NCBI RefSeq assembly: GCF_026627445.1
Contig: NZ_JAPNLJ010000007.1
Span: 215,185-279,184, forward strand
Direction of reading: 5' to 3'
DNA length: 64,000 nt
DNA from: Streptomyces sp. H27-H1
Lineage (GTDB): Bacteria > Actinomycetota > Actinomycetes > Streptomycetales > Streptomycetaceae
The notes beneath the pieces are model-generated. The model did not search any database. It was not told the DNA's origin and saw only the letters and a list, made by a program, of their open reading frames with translations. The translations under genes and the position numbers were made by a program. The number at the start of each line of letters is the position of its first letter. Position 1 is the stretch's first letter. Of the stretch, positions 54,006 to 62,870 are shown piece by piece.

Positions 54006-54665
54006 TCAGTTCCCGCCCGGGGCGAAGCGGACGCGGCCACCGATCTCGACCGTGCCGTCCGGGCCGGGGGCGGTGAGGATCTGGGAGCCCGCGCCCTGGG
54101 TGATGTTCAGGGCCCGGTTCAGCTGGGCCGTCAGCAGGATCGCCGCCGAGCCGGTGGCCTCGTCCTCGACGATCGCCCCGTCCGGCCGGCGCGGGAAGCC
54201 GCGGGCCCGGATCCGGCCCGCGGCCTCGTCCTCCCACGCCCAGGCGTACAGCCAGCCCTCGCCCGGCGGCGGGGCGGGCAGCGCCTCCACCTCGGCGGCG
54301 TCGGCGTACTGCTCCGTGCGCTTGCCCACGACCCACTCGGGCCGGGCGGTGATCCAGGTGAACTCCCCGTCGTCGCGCGCCCATACGGCGCCCGCCGGAG
54401 GCTGGAGCTCCTCGATGTCGAGCAGCCACGCGACCCCGACCAACGGGTGCCCGGCGAAGGACATCCTGGTGCCGGGGGTACGGATGTCGACGATCCCGCG
54501 TTCGGGATCGTCGACGAACACCGTCTCGCTGTAGCCCAGTTCGGCCGCCATCGCCTGCCGGGACGCGTCGTCGGGGCAGGACCGGCCGTCGCGTACGACG
54601 CCGAGCAGGTTGCCGTGGCTGCCGTCACCCGCGCAGAACACCTTCAGGACGTCGAGATCGTTCAC
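54006..54665 (-). CDS. PhzF-family protein, short form
   Basis: Isomerase-like protein of the PhzF/DapF-related fold, 219 residues from GTG 54665 (MNDLDVLKVFC); TTG 54677 would add four residues. PhzF features: GNLLGVV, AELGYSETVFVDD, MSFAGHPLVGVAWLL (paired to the catalytic region), EDEATGSAAILLTAQLN. At 219 residues it is shorter than the usual 260-300 and lacks some of the inter-lobe sequence; the second PhzF protein here (59393-60253) is full length. Enzymatic role unknown. Confidence 0.82.
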   Translation of the reverse strand: MNDLDVLKVFCAGDGSHGNLLGVVRDGRSCPDDASRQAMAAELGYSETVFVDDPERGIVDIRTPGTRMSFAGHPLVGVAWLLDIEELQPPAGAVWARDDGEFTWITARPEWVVGKRTEQYADAAEVEALPAPPPGEGWLYAWAWEDEAAGRIRARGFPRRPDGAIVEDEATGSAAILLTAQLNRALNITQGAGSQILTAPGPDGTVEIGGRVRFAPGGN

Positions 54666-54684
54666 GCGGGCATTCAAGCACGGG

Positions 54685-54949
54685 TCAGTTCTGGGCCGTG
54701 CGCCACCCGCGGGCGGGCAGGACGGCGCCCTTGTCCACGGACACGGTCAGGTTGACGTCGTCGAGCCGGTCTCCGGGCTTGTACATGGAGCCGGAGGTGT
54801 CGTTGGCGAAGGCCGCGGCGCCTTCCGCGGTGAGCGCCGCGCGTACGGCGTTCAGTGCGAGCAGCCCGCCCTTGGTCTTGCACTCGACTGGTCCTGTACT
54901 CGGCCTTGTAGAGGTGCGAGGAGGCGGTGGCCGGCACCATGGCCGCCAC
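54685..54949 (-). pseudogene. Small frameshifted ORF of unknown family
   Basis: Two frames join into a protein-like sequence. One gives MVPATASSHLYKAEYR from about 54949; the next frame continues VECKTKGGLLALNAVRAALTAEGAAAFANDTSGSMYKPGDRLDDVNLTVSVDKG to TGA 54685. Removing one base near 54886-54890 would fuse them. The composition (Lys, Asn, Thr, Val) is unlike shadow reading frames. The family is not recognised, and its 5' end overlaps the hmuV remnant on the other strand, so this is a junction of rearranged fragments. Confidence 0.5.
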
Positions 54950-55394
54950 CGAGGTGACGGACTTCCCGGAGCGCCCGTTCTCGGCGCTCTCCGGCGGGGA
55001 GCGGGCCCGGGTCGCGCCGGCCCGCGTACTGGCCCAGCGGGTCCCGCTGCTGCTGCTCGACGAGCCGGCGGCGGACCTGGACCTGCGCCACCAGGAGCGG
55101 GTGCTGCGGATCTGCCGGGAGCGGGCGGCGGCCGGGGACGGGGTCGTCCTGCACGACCTGGGCCTTGCGGCGGCGTACGCGGACCGGGTCGCCGTCCTGC
55201 ACGAGGGCCGGACAGTGGTGGACGGCCCGCCTGCGGAGGTGTTCGAGGACGGGCTGCTGCGCCGGGTCTACCGCCAGCCGGTGGAGGTCCTGGCGCACCC
55301 GCGCACCGGGGCGCCGCTGGTGGTCCCCGTACGGGACGCGGGCGAGCCGCGTTCCGCCGCACGGAACGCGCACCCCGGCTTGACCTCGGCTTGA
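54912..55394 (+). pseudogene. hmuV: Heme ABC transporter ATPase (HmuV-like) remnant lacking the N-terminal half
   Basis: Open from 54912 to TGA 55394, only about 160 codons against about 260-280 expected. Present: FSALSGGERARVAPARVLAQ (signature motif), LLLLDEPAADLDLRHQE (Walker B), VVLHDLGLAAAYADRVAVLHEGR (switch His) and the HmuV-type end RRVYRQPVEVLAHPRTGAPLVVP. Absent: the Walker A P-loop and Q-loop half. VVLHDL also looks two residues shorter than the usual VVVVLHDL. No hmuT or hmuU gene is nearby in the window. It cannot hydrolyse ATP as it stands. Location between iron-boxed genes fits an old heme-uptake locus. Confidence 0.82.
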
Positions 55395-55485
55395 CCCCGC
55401 CTTGGGGTCGGCATGGGGAGGCCGTAACGGCTCCGTGTCCGGATTCGAAAGGTGTGCGCTGAATCACTGGACGCACGGGTATGGG

Positions 55486-55521
55486 TGAGGTAAGCCTCGG
55501 TTAAGTTAGGTCCGCCTCACC
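55486..55521. promoter_or_regulatory. Tandem iron boxes upstream of efeO
   Basis: Two DtxR-type elements: TGAGGTAAGCCTCGGTTAA (55486-55504; 13 of 19 match the reverse consensus) and TTAGGTCCGCCTCACC (55506-55521). They sit 61-96 bases before the efeO ATG, around the expected promoter. Predicts iron repression of efeOBU. Confidence 0.65.
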
Positions 55522-55581
55522 GGCCGCCCCCATCCGATCGGGGCGGTCGTCTGCCGAACGCCAGACTGCCAGGAGCTCCCT

Positions 55582-56721
55582 ATGCGCCCCGCCCGCCTCA
55601 CCGTCGCCGCCGCGGCCGCCGTCGTGGCCGCCATCACCGCGGTCACCGGCTGCTCCCAGAAGAGCGAGTCGGGCAGCGCGGACCTGGTGCGCGTGGCGGC
55701 CTCCGACTCCGCCTGCGAGGTCTCCACGAAGGAGTTCCCCGCGGGCAAGGTCGCGTTCGAGGTGGAGAACAAGGGCTCCAAGGTCACCGAGCTCTACATC
55801 CTCTTCCCCGACGACCGCATCGTCGCGGAGCGCGAGAACATCGGCCCCGGCACCAAGGCCACCATCACCGCCGAGCTCAAGGCCGGCGACTACGAGGTCG
55901 CCTGCAAGCCCGGTATGAAGGGCGACGGCATCCGCCAGAGCGTCAAGGCCACCGGCTCGGGCGGCACCGAGAAGCGCAGCCCCGAGGCCGATGCCGCGGT
56001 CGCCGCGTACCGCAAGTACGTGCAGGAGCAGGCCGACGAGACCGTCCCCAAGGCGCAGGCCTTCGCGGACGCGGTCAAGGCCGGCGACGTCGCGGCCGCG
56101 AAGAAGGCGTACGCCCCCTCGCGCATCGGCTGGGAGCGCACCGAGCCGGTCGCCGAGTCCTTCGGTGACATCGACCCGAAGGTCGACGTCCGCGAGGACG
56201 GCCTGGAGCCGGGCCAGGACTGGACCGGCTGGCACAAGCTGGAGCAATCCCTCTTCGCCGGCAACAAGATCGACGACGCGGACAAGAAGCTCGCCGAGAT
56301 CCTGATGACCGACCTGGCCGACTGGCAGAAGAAGGTCGGCCAGGCGGAGATCACCCCCACCTCGATGGCGAACGGCGCCAAGGAGCTCCTCGACGAGGTC
56401 GCCACCGGCAAGGTGACCGGTGAGGAAGAGCGCTACAGCCACACCGACCTGGTCGACTTCAAGGCCAACGTCGAGGGCGCGGAGAAGGCGTACGAGCTGC
56501 TCAAGCCGGTCACCTCGAAGACGGACCCGGCGCTCACCGCGGAGCTGGACAAGCAGTTCGCGGCACTGAACAACCTGCTGGAGAAGTACCGCCCGAACAA
56601 GGCCTCGTACGAGTTCACCGCCTACGACAAGGTCACCGACGAGCAGCGCAAGGAGCTCTCCGACGGCGTCAACGCGCTGGCCGAGCCGCTCTCGAAGCTG
56701 GCCGCCGCGGTCGCGAAGTAA
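55582..56721 (+). CDS. efeO: Iron-uptake lipoprotein EfeO
   Basis: Extracytoplasmic component of the EfeUOB ferrous/ferric iron system, 379 residues. Lipoprotein signal MRPARLTVAAAAAVVAAITAVTGC. A cupredoxin-like domain (about 35-125; GKVAFEVENKGSKVTELYI) precedes an M75-type peptidase-like domain with the HxxE metal motif in GWHKLEQSLF (near 217). ATG 55582 follows GGAG. First gene of the operon, 34 bases before efeB, behind tandem iron boxes. Confidence 0.95.
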   Translation: MRPARLTVAAAAAVVAAITAVTGCSQKSESGSADLVRVAASDSACEVSTKEFPAGKVAFEVENKGSKVTELYILFPDDRIVAERENIGPGTKATITAELKAGDYEVACKPGMKGDGIRQSVKATGSGGTEKRSPEADAAVAAYRKYVQEQADETVPKAQAFADAVKAGDVAAAKKAYAPSRIGWERTEPVAESFGDIDPKVDVREDGLEPGQDWTGWHKLEQSLFAGNKIDDADKKLAEILMTDLADWQKKVGQAEITPTSMANGAKELLDEVATGKVTGEEERYSHTDLVDFKANVEGAEKAYELLKPVTSKTDPALTAELDKQFAALNNLLEKYRPNKASYEFTAYDKVTDEQRKELSDGVNALAEPLSKLAAAVAK

Positions 56722-56755
56722 CTCCGGATCAGCTGAGAAGGCGGGAGATCCTCAT

Positions 56756-58060
56756 ATGAACGAGCCGGTGTCCGAGCAGGGTCGGGACGAAGCCGCTGAT
56801 GCTGCCCGCGGCGATGCGCCCGGGCAGGCCAAGGCCGCGCCCTCGCGCCGCTCCGTCCTCGGCTGGGGCGGTGCGGGCCTCGCGCTCGGCGCCGCCGCGG
56901 CCGGCGGTACGGCCATGGCGATGGGCTCCGGCTCCGACATGGTCTCGGCGGCCTCGGCCGGTGCGGCCGTGCCGTTCCACGGGGAGCACCAGGCCGGTAT
57001 CGCCAGCGCCGTCCAGGACCGCCTGCACTTCGCCGCCTTCGACGTGAAGACGAAGGACCGTGCCGAGCTGGTCACACTCCTCAAGGAGTGGACGGAGGCG
57101 GCCCGGCTGATGACGGCCGGTCACCCGGTCGGCGAGGGCGGCTACGGCGGCCTGCCGGAGGCGCCGCCGGACGACACGGGCGAGGCGCTGGGCCTGAAGG
57201 CCTCCCGTCTCACCCTGACCGTCGGTTTCGGGCCCGGCCTGTTCGCCAAGGGCCGCTTCGGGCTGGAGGGCAAGCGCCCCGACGCCCTGGTGGACCTGGA
57301 GGCCTTCCCCGGCGACAACCTCGACGCGGCCCGCTCCGGCGGCGATCTGTGCGTGCAGGCCTGCGCGGACGACCCGCAGGTCGCGGTGCACGCCATCCGC
57401 CAGCTCGCCCGCATCGGCTTCGGCAAGGTCGCCGTCCGCTGGTCGCAGCTCGGCTTCGGCAAGACCTCCTCGACGACGCCCGACGAGCAGACCCCGCGCA
57501 ACATGATGGGCTTCAAGGACGGTACCCGGAACATCTCGGGCACGGACAAGGCCGCGCTGGACAAGCACGTGTGGGTCAGCGCCGGGGACGGCGGGGACTG
57601 GCTGGCCGGTGGCTCGTACCTGGTCGCCCGCAGGATCCGGATGAACATCGAGACCTGGGACCGCACCTCGCTCGGCGAGCAGGAGGACATCTTCGGCCGC
57701 GACAAGGGCGAGGGTGCCCCCGTCGGCAAGTCCAAGGAGCGCGACGAGCCGTTCCTGAAGGCGATGAAGCCGGAGGCGCACGTACGGCTCGCCCACCCGG
57801 ACAGCAACGACGGTGCGACGATCCTGCGCCGCGGCTACTCCTTCACCGACGGCACGGACGGGCTGGGCCGGCTCGACGCGGGCCTGTTCTTTCTCGCCTA
57901 CCAGCGCGACGTACGCAAGGGCTTCGTACCGATCCAGCGTCGGCTGGCCAAGTCCGACGTCCTCAACGAATACATCCAGCACGTGGGTTCGGCCGTCTTC
58001 GCCGTCCCGCCGGGCGTCCGCGACAAGGACGACTGGTGGGGCCGGACGCTGTTCGCGTAA
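56756..58060 (+). CDS. efeB: Dyp-type heme peroxidase EfeB (Tat-exported)
   Basis: Deferrochelatase/peroxidase of the EfeUOB system, 434 residues. Twin-arginine signal in PSRRSVLGWGGAGLALGAAAAGG. Dyp motifs: MGFKDGTRNISG (near 251), the heme-ligand region with EAHVRLAHPDSNDG (near 341) and LRRGYSFTDGTDGLGRLDAGLFFLAYQRD. ATG 56756 with GGCGGGAG upstream. Situated between efeO and efeU in one operon. Confidence 0.95.
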   Translation: MNEPVSEQGRDEAADAARGDAPGQAKAAPSRRSVLGWGGAGLALGAAAAGGTAMAMGSGSDMVSAASAGAAVPFHGEHQAGIASAVQDRLHFAAFDVKTKDRAELVTLLKEWTEAARLMTAGHPVGEGGYGGLPEAPPDDTGEALGLKASRLTLTVGFGPGLFAKGRFGLEGKRPDALVDLEAFPGDNLDAARSGGDLCVQACADDPQVAVHAIRQLARIGFGKVAVRWSQLGFGKTSSTTPDEQTPRNMMGFKDGTRNISGTDKAALDKHVWVSAGDGGDWLAGGSYLVARRIRMNIETWDRTSLGEQEDIFGRDKGEGAPVGKSKERDEPFLKAMKPEAHVRLAHPDSNDGATILRRGYSFTDGTDGLGRLDAGLFFLAYQRDVRKGFVPIQRRLAKSDVLNEYIQHVGSAVFAVPPGVRDKDDWWGRTLFA

Positions 58061-58078
58061 GGGACCGGGAGAACCGAA

Positions 58079-58912
58079 GTGTTCAGCAACTATCTGATCG
58101 GGCTGCGCGAGGGGCTGGAAGCCAGCCTCATCGTCTGCATCCTCATCGCCTACCTGGTCAAGACCGGGAACAAGGACAAGCTGGCGTCCCTGTGGCTGGG
58201 TGTCGGCCTGGCCGCCGCACTGTCACTGGCCTTCGGCGCGGGCCTCGAATTCGGCACGCAGGAACTGACCTTCAAGGCGCAGGAGGCGATCGGCGGCTCC
58301 CTGTCGATCGTCGCGGTCGGCCTGGTCACCTGGATGGTCTTCTGGATGAAGCGCACCGCGCGGCACCTGAAGGCCGAGCTCCACGGCAAGCTCGACGCGG
58401 CGCTCGCGATGGGCACCGGCGCTCTGGTGGCGACGGCGTTCCTGGCCGTCGGCCGGGAGGGCCTGGAGACCTCGCTGTTCGTGTGGCGCTCGGTGCACGC
58501 GGCCGGTGACGGCGCGGCCCCGCTGATCGGCGTCCTGCTCGGCATCGGGTCGTCGATCGTTCTGGGCTGGCTGTTCTACCGGGGCGCGCTGAAGATCAAC
58601 CTGTCGAAGTTCTTCACGTGGACCGGCGGCATGCTCGTCGTGGTCGCCGCGGGCGTGCTCGCGTACGGCGTGCACGACCTGCAGGAGGCCGACTTCCTGC
58701 CGGGGCTGGCCAACAAGGCCTTCGACATCAGCGAGACGATCCCGCCGGACAGCTGGTACGGGACCCTGCTGAAGGGCACCTTCAACTTCCAGCCGGACCC
58801 GACCGTGCTCCAGGTCGTGGTGTGGGCCCTGTACCTGGTCCCGGTGCTCGCGCTGTTCCTGGCCGGGTCGCCCAAGTCGGCCGCGCCGCAGCCGGAGCCG
58901 AGCCGCTCCTGA
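58079..58912 (+). CDS. efeU: Iron permease EfeU (Ftr1 type)
   Basis: Membrane channel of the EfeUOB system, 277 residues, about seven helices. Two REGLE motifs (LREGLEASLIV near 9 and GREGLETSLFV near 126), the glutamate motifs that carry iron in Ftr1/EfeU. GTG 58079 lies 18 bases after efeB, following GGGAG. Last gene of the operon; the gene order efeO-efeB-efeU differs from the E. coli order efeU-efeO-efeB. Confidence 0.95.
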   Translation: MFSNYLIGLREGLEASLIVCILIAYLVKTGNKDKLASLWLGVGLAAALSLAFGAGLEFGTQELTFKAQEAIGGSLSIVAVGLVTWMVFWMKRTARHLKAELHGKLDAALAMGTGALVATAFLAVGREGLETSLFVWRSVHAAGDGAAPLIGVLLGIGSSIVLGWLFYRGALKINLSKFFTWTGGMLVVVAAGVLAYGVHDLQEADFLPGLANKAFDISETIPPDSWYGTLLKGTFNFQPDPTVLQVVVWALYLVPVLALFLAGSPKSAAPQPEPSRS

Positions 58913-58913
58913 C

Positions 58914-59393
58914 TCACCAGAGCCTGTCGACCGTCCCCGGGCAGAGGGGGACGCGGATGCCGGTGAAGGCCGCGCGGACCTCGTCCGCGCGGCCTTCGTC
59001 GTCGGCGCCCTCACCGTCGGCGGGGCCGGCGCCCTGGGCGAAGAAGGCCCCGAGCACCGTCTTGCCGAGGCCCGGGGCGTCCGTCGCCAGGGGGTCCCGG
59101 ACGGAGTCCGGGGGAGGGTCCGCGGGAGTGCCGTCGACCAGGACCGTGCCGGGAAGCGGCTCGAAGCCGGCGGCCACGTAGAACGGGACCAGCTCCCGGT
59201 CGCAGCTGAACTGCGCCAGGGACGCGGCGAGGCGCCCGTCGGCGTCCAGCAGCAGTACCGCGCGCGGGGCGAGCGCCGGATCGTGCCCGGGGGCCGGCCC
59301 GGGCCATGCCTGCGCCTCCAGGGCCGCCACCCGCGCGGCCAGCCCGGCGGGCAGCACCTCGTGGACCTCGACGGGCGTCCCCCCGACGGGCAT
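58914..59393 (-). pseudogene. GNAT acetyltransferase-like gene with apparent internal deletion
   Basis: 159 codons from ATG 59393 (TAATG overlap with the PhzF stop). The N-terminus (VEVHEVLPAGLAARVAALEAQAWPG, PRAVLLLDADGRLAASLAQ) and the C-terminus (FSCDRELVPFYVAAGFEPLPGTVLVDGTP, KTVLGAFFAQ) look like opposite ends of a GNAT enzyme. The acetyl-CoA-binding core (QxxGxG/A) that should lie between them is absent. The junction is near 59210 and keeps the frame. Loss of about 50-60 residues is inferred from the usual layout of such proteins; it may be inactive or repurposed. Confidence 0.6.
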
Positions 59394-60253
59394 TACGGAA
59401 TCCGGGTCCCCGCGCCGCCGACCCGGACCCGGGAGTCGCCGGAGCGCAGCTCCACGGTGAGGCGGCCCGGGCGGCCCATGTCGGCACCCTGGTGGAGGGT
59501 GAGCACGGCGTCGGCCGGGACCAGGCCCCTCTCGCGTGCGTACGCCCCGAACGCGGCGGCGGCCGCGCCGGTCGCCGGGTCCTCGACGACGCCGCCGACC
59601 GGGAAGGGGTTGCGCACGTGGAACTCCGCCGGGCCCGCCCGGTGCACGAGCTGCACGGTGACCAGGTCGAGGCTGCGCATCAGCGCCTCCAGCCGGGTGA
59701 AATCGTACGAGAGGTCCGCGAGCCGGGCCCGGGTGGCGGCGCCGATCACCAGGTGGCGGGCGCCTGCGTAGGCGATGCGCGGCGGGAACTGCGGGTCCAG
59801 GTCGGCGGCCGGCCAGTCCAGCGCGGCCAGGGCCTCGGCAAGGTCGGCCGGGGCCACCTCCTCGGTGTGCGGCTCGACGCTGGTCAGGGTGGCCCGCAGA
59901 CCGCCGCCCTCCCGGGTCACCGACACCGGCACGGTGCCCGCCCGGGTCGCGAACACCAGCTCGCCGGGGCCGACCCGCTCGCCGAGCGCGACGGCGGTGG
60001 CCACGGTCGCGTGCCCGCAGAACGGGACCTCCGCCTTGGGGCTGAAGTAGCGCGCGGTGAAGGCCCGTCCAGGCTCCCCGCCGAGACCCTCGGGCGGGGC
60101 GGTGAGAAAGGCCGTCTCGCTGTAGCCCAGCTCGGCGGCGATCCCCAGCATGGCCGCCTCGTCCAGACCGCTCGCGTCGAGCACGACCCCGGCCGGGTTG
60201 CCGCCCTCCGGGTCGTCGGAGAAGGCGGTGTAGCGCAATACCTCGATAGTCAT
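59393..60253 (-). CDS. PhzF-family protein, full length
   Basis: 286-residue PhzF-type protein. Signatures: YTAFSDDPEGGNPAGVVLDASGL, AELGYSETAFLTAP, RYFSPKAEVPFCGHATVATAVAL (catalytic Glu-containing region) and EDPATGAAAAAFGAYARERG. ATG 60253; GTG 60262 is a possible earlier start. It overlaps the acetyltransferase-like gene by one base. Substrate unknown; the fold is shared with diaminopimelate epimerase and PhzF of phenazine synthesis, and many members are of unrelated function. Confidence 0.9.
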   Translation of the reverse strand: MTIEVLRYTAFSDDPEGGNPAGVVLDASGLDEAAMLGIAAELGYSETAFLTAPPEGLGGEPGRAFTARYFSPKAEVPFCGHATVATAVALGERVGPGELVFATRAGTVPVSVTREGGGLRATLTSVEPHTEEVAPADLAEALAALDWPAADLDPQFPPRIAYAGARHLVIGAATRARLADLSYDFTRLEALMRSLDLVTVQLVHRAGPAEFHVRNPFPVGGVVEDPATGAAAAAFGAYARERGLVPADAVLTLHQGADMGRPGRLTVELRSGDSRVRVGGAGTRIP

Positions 60254-60349
60254 GATCGCCACAACCCCGGTCTGCCGGCGGGCATTCCCCCGGGGGGCCG
60301 GGGGATCAGCCGCGCCCTGTGTCGGGATCAGCCGCGTCCGAAGCCGGGA

Positions 60350-61120
60350 TCAGCCGCGCCCGATGTAGGGCATCGCGGTCGCCATCACCGTCGCGAACTG
60401 CACATTGGCCCCCAGCGGGAGCTCCGCCATGTGCAGCACCGTGCGCGCCACGTCGGCGGCGTCCATGACGGGCTCCACCGCGAGCTGCCCGTTGGCCTGC
60501 ATGATCCCGCTCTGCATCCGCTCGGTCATCTCGGTGGCCGCGTTGCCGATGTCGATCTGCCCGCACGCGATCCCGTAGGGGCGTCCGTCCAGCGACAGGG
60601 ACTTCGTCAGGCCGGTCATGGCATGCTTGGTCGCGGTGTACGCGATCGAGTTCGGCCGGGGCACGTGCGCCGAGATGGAGCCGTTGTTGATGATGCGGCC
60701 GCCCTGCGGGTCCTGGGCCTTCATCACCCGGAAGGCCGCCTGCGCGCAGAGGAACGAACCGGTGAGGTTGACGTCGACCACCGAGCGCCAGGCCTCGTAG
60801 GAGAGGTCCTCCAGGGCGACTCCGGCCGGGCCGAAGGTGCCCGCGTTGTTGAAGAGCAGGTCGATCCGCCCGTAGCGCTCCCGCACGGTCTCGAACAGCG
60901 CGGCCACGTCGTCCGGATCGCTGACGTCGGCCGGGACGCAGAGCACGTCGGCGGCGGCGTCGGCCTCACTCGCGGCCTTGGCGGTCTCCTCCAGCGGCTC
61001 GGCCCGGCGGCCCGCCACGGCCACCGACCAACCGGCGGCGGCCAGGGTCAGGGCCACGGAGCGGCCGATCCCCGAGCCCGCTCCGGTCACTACGGCGATC
61101 TTGTTCACACGTGCGCTCAT
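60350..61120 (-). CDS. Short-chain dehydrogenase/reductase
   Basis: Classical SDR, 256 residues. NAD(P) motif [12 protein letters not shown] (near 10), FNNAG (near 92), catalytic Ser in [11 protein letters not shown] and YTATK (Tyr/Lys, near 160). ATG 61120. An Arg pair after the second strand (AGRRAEPL) favours NADPH. Substrate unknown. Leftward and divergent from the MFS exporter. Confidence 0.9.
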   Translation of the reverse strand: MSARVNKIAVVTGAGSGIGRSVALTLAAAGWSVAVAGRRAEPLEETAKAASEADAAADVLCVPADVSDPDDVAALFETVRERYGRIDLLFNNAGTFGPAGVALEDLSYEAWRSVVDVNLTGSFLCAQAAFRVMKAQDPQGGRIINNGSISAHVPRPNSIAYTATKHAMTGLTKSLSLDGRPYGIACGQIDIGNAATEMTERMQSGIMQANGQLAVEPVMDAADVARTVLHMAELPLGANVQFATVMATAMPYIGRG

Positions 61121-61229
61121 GGGGCCGCAGGCTACGTCACACGGGACTTCGGCTCCGGGACGTTCCGATTGCTGAGAACATGGGGCCATCAGGGGGTGTG
61201 AAGACACGATAAGAAGACTGGAGTTCCGT

Positions 61230-62534
61230 ATGTCGGAGCGAGGCCCCGCGACAGCGCCCTCGAAGGACTCGTCGACCACGAATCCCTCCCCTCTCACCAC
61301 CCCACCCCTGACGGCCGCCCGCCGGACCGGACTGCTCGTCACCTTCGTCCTCGGCGGGCTCACCGCGCTCCCCCCGCTGTCCATGGACATGTACCTGCCG
61401 GCGCTGCCCGCGGTCACCACGGCCCTGAACAGCCCGGCCGCCACCATCCAGCTCACCCTCACCGCCTGCCTCGCCGGCATGGCCCTGGGCCAGCTGGTGA
61501 TCGGCCCCATGAGCGACAAATGGGGCCGCCGGCGCCCCCTGCTCATCGGCATGGTCGTCTACGTCCTCGCCACCGCCACCTGCGCCTTCGCCCCGAGCGC
61601 CGAGCTACTGATCGGCTTCCGGCTGCTCCAGGGCCTGGCCGGCGCGGCCGCGATCGTGATCGCACGGGCCGTCGTGCGCGACCTGTACGACGGGGTCGAG
61701 ATGGCCCGGTTCTTCTCCACCCTGATGCTCATATCCGGCGTGGCGCCGATCATCGCCCCACTCATCGGCGGCCAGATACTGCGCTTCGCCGACTGGCGCG
61801 GGGTCTTCGTCGTCCTCACCGTCGTGGGCACCGCCCTGACCTTCCTGGTCTGGCAGCGGCTCGGCGAGACGCTGCCGCCCGAACGGCGCCAGACCGGCGG
61901 CGTCGGCGCCGCGCTGCTGACCATGCGCGGGCTGTTCGCCGACCGCGTCTTCGCCGGCTACACGCTGGCCGGCGGCTTCGCCTTCGCGGCGCTCTTCGCG
62001 TACATCTCCGCCTCGCCGTTCGTCGTGCAGGAGATCTACGGTGCTTCGCCGCAGACCTTCAGCCTGCTGTTCGGCGTCAACTCCATCGGCCTGATCGCCG
62101 TGGGCCAGGTCAACGGCAAGCTGCTGGTCGGCCGGGTCAGCATGGACAAGGTCCTGGCGTACGGCCTCGCGGTCATCACGGCGGCGTCGGTCGCCCTGCT
62201 CCTGATGACGGCCGGGGTCTTCGGCGAGGTCGGGCTCTTCGCGATCTGCGCCGGGCTGTTCGTCCTGATGTCCGCGATGGGCCTGGTCCTGCCGAACACC
62301 AACGCCCAGGCCCTGATGCGCGCCCCGCACGCGGCCGGCTCGGCCTCCGCCCTCCTCGGCACCTCCTCCTTCCTGGTGGGAGCCATCGCCTCCCCCCTGG
62401 TAGGCATCGCCGGCGAGGACACGGCCATCCCGATGGCCCTCGTCCAGACAACTTGCTCCCTCCTGGCAATCCTCTGCTTCACAGCCCTCTGCCGCCCCTG
62501 GCGCCCCACAACCCCCCACCCCACCCAGCCCTGA
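61230..62534 (+). CDS. Bcr/CflA-family drug efflux MFS transporter
   Basis: Twelve-helix exporter, 434 residues. Family motifs: [40 protein letters not shown] (motif A), [18 protein letters not shown] and a TMD6-TMD7 loop. ATG 61230 after GGAGTTCC. Drug substrates of the family include bicyclomycin, chloramphenicol and sulfonamides; the actual substrate is unknown. The regulator is not evident. Confidence 0.92.
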   Translation: MSERGPATAPSKDSSTTNPSPLTTPPLTAARRTGLLVTFVLGGLTALPPLSMDMYLPALPAVTTALNSPAATIQLTLTACLAGMALGQLVIGPMSDKWGRRRPLLIGMVVYVLATATCAFAPSAELLIGFRLLQGLAGAAAIVIARAVVRDLYDGVEMARFFSTLMLISGVAPIIAPLIGGQILRFADWRGVFVVLTVVGTALTFLVWQRLGETLPPERRQTGGVGAALLTMRGLFADRVFAGYTLAGGFAFAALFAYISASPFVVQEIYGASPQTFSLLFGVNSIGLIAVGQVNGKLLVGRVSMDKVLAYGLAVITAASVALLLMTAGVFGEVGLFAICAGLFVLMSAMGLVLPNTNAQALMRAPHAAGSASALLGTSSFLVGAIASPLVGIAGEDTAIPMALVQTTCSLLAILCFTALCRPWRPTTPHPTQP

Positions 62535-62870
62535 CCCCCCGAGGGCCGGCACCTTCCCGACTCCGCACCACTCCCGGGCCGGGCCCTTCCCCGGCCCGGG
62601 CGCCCTTCCTTCCCAGCCTGCGACCTTCCTTCCCGCCGGGGCATCCAGCCCCGGCGGGACCGGCCCAAGCGCTGTCGGGCCGATCCCAGCCGCGTCGGCC
62701 AATTCCAGCCCCGCCGGCGTTTGAGGCGCGGGGTCCCGGGCGGAGCCCCGAGCCTCCCGACGCCGCCGCACCCTCCGGCCCCGCCGGGCCGACCCCAGCC
62801 CCCGCCGGCGTTTGAGGCGCCGAGACCATGCCCGGCCACCCGCACGGGATCGGCCCCGTAAACTTCGCGG
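62535..62870. repeat. Intergenic region with two copies of a Streptomyces intergenic repeat
   Basis: No gene. Two related units occur at about 62708-62757 and 62781-62822: each contains CCCCGCCGGCGTTTGAGGCGC, the first followed by GGGGTCCCGGGCGGAGCCCCG, which pairs with it. This GGCGTTTGAGG element recurs between genes throughout Streptomyces chromosomes. Function unknown. The second copy is cut at GCCGAGACC close to the Rsm22 promoter. Confidence 0.65.

Noticed and set aside
54006..60253. PhzF genes as evidence of phenazine biosynthesis
   Set aside because: No other phz genes are present and the PhzF fold is common in unrelated proteins.
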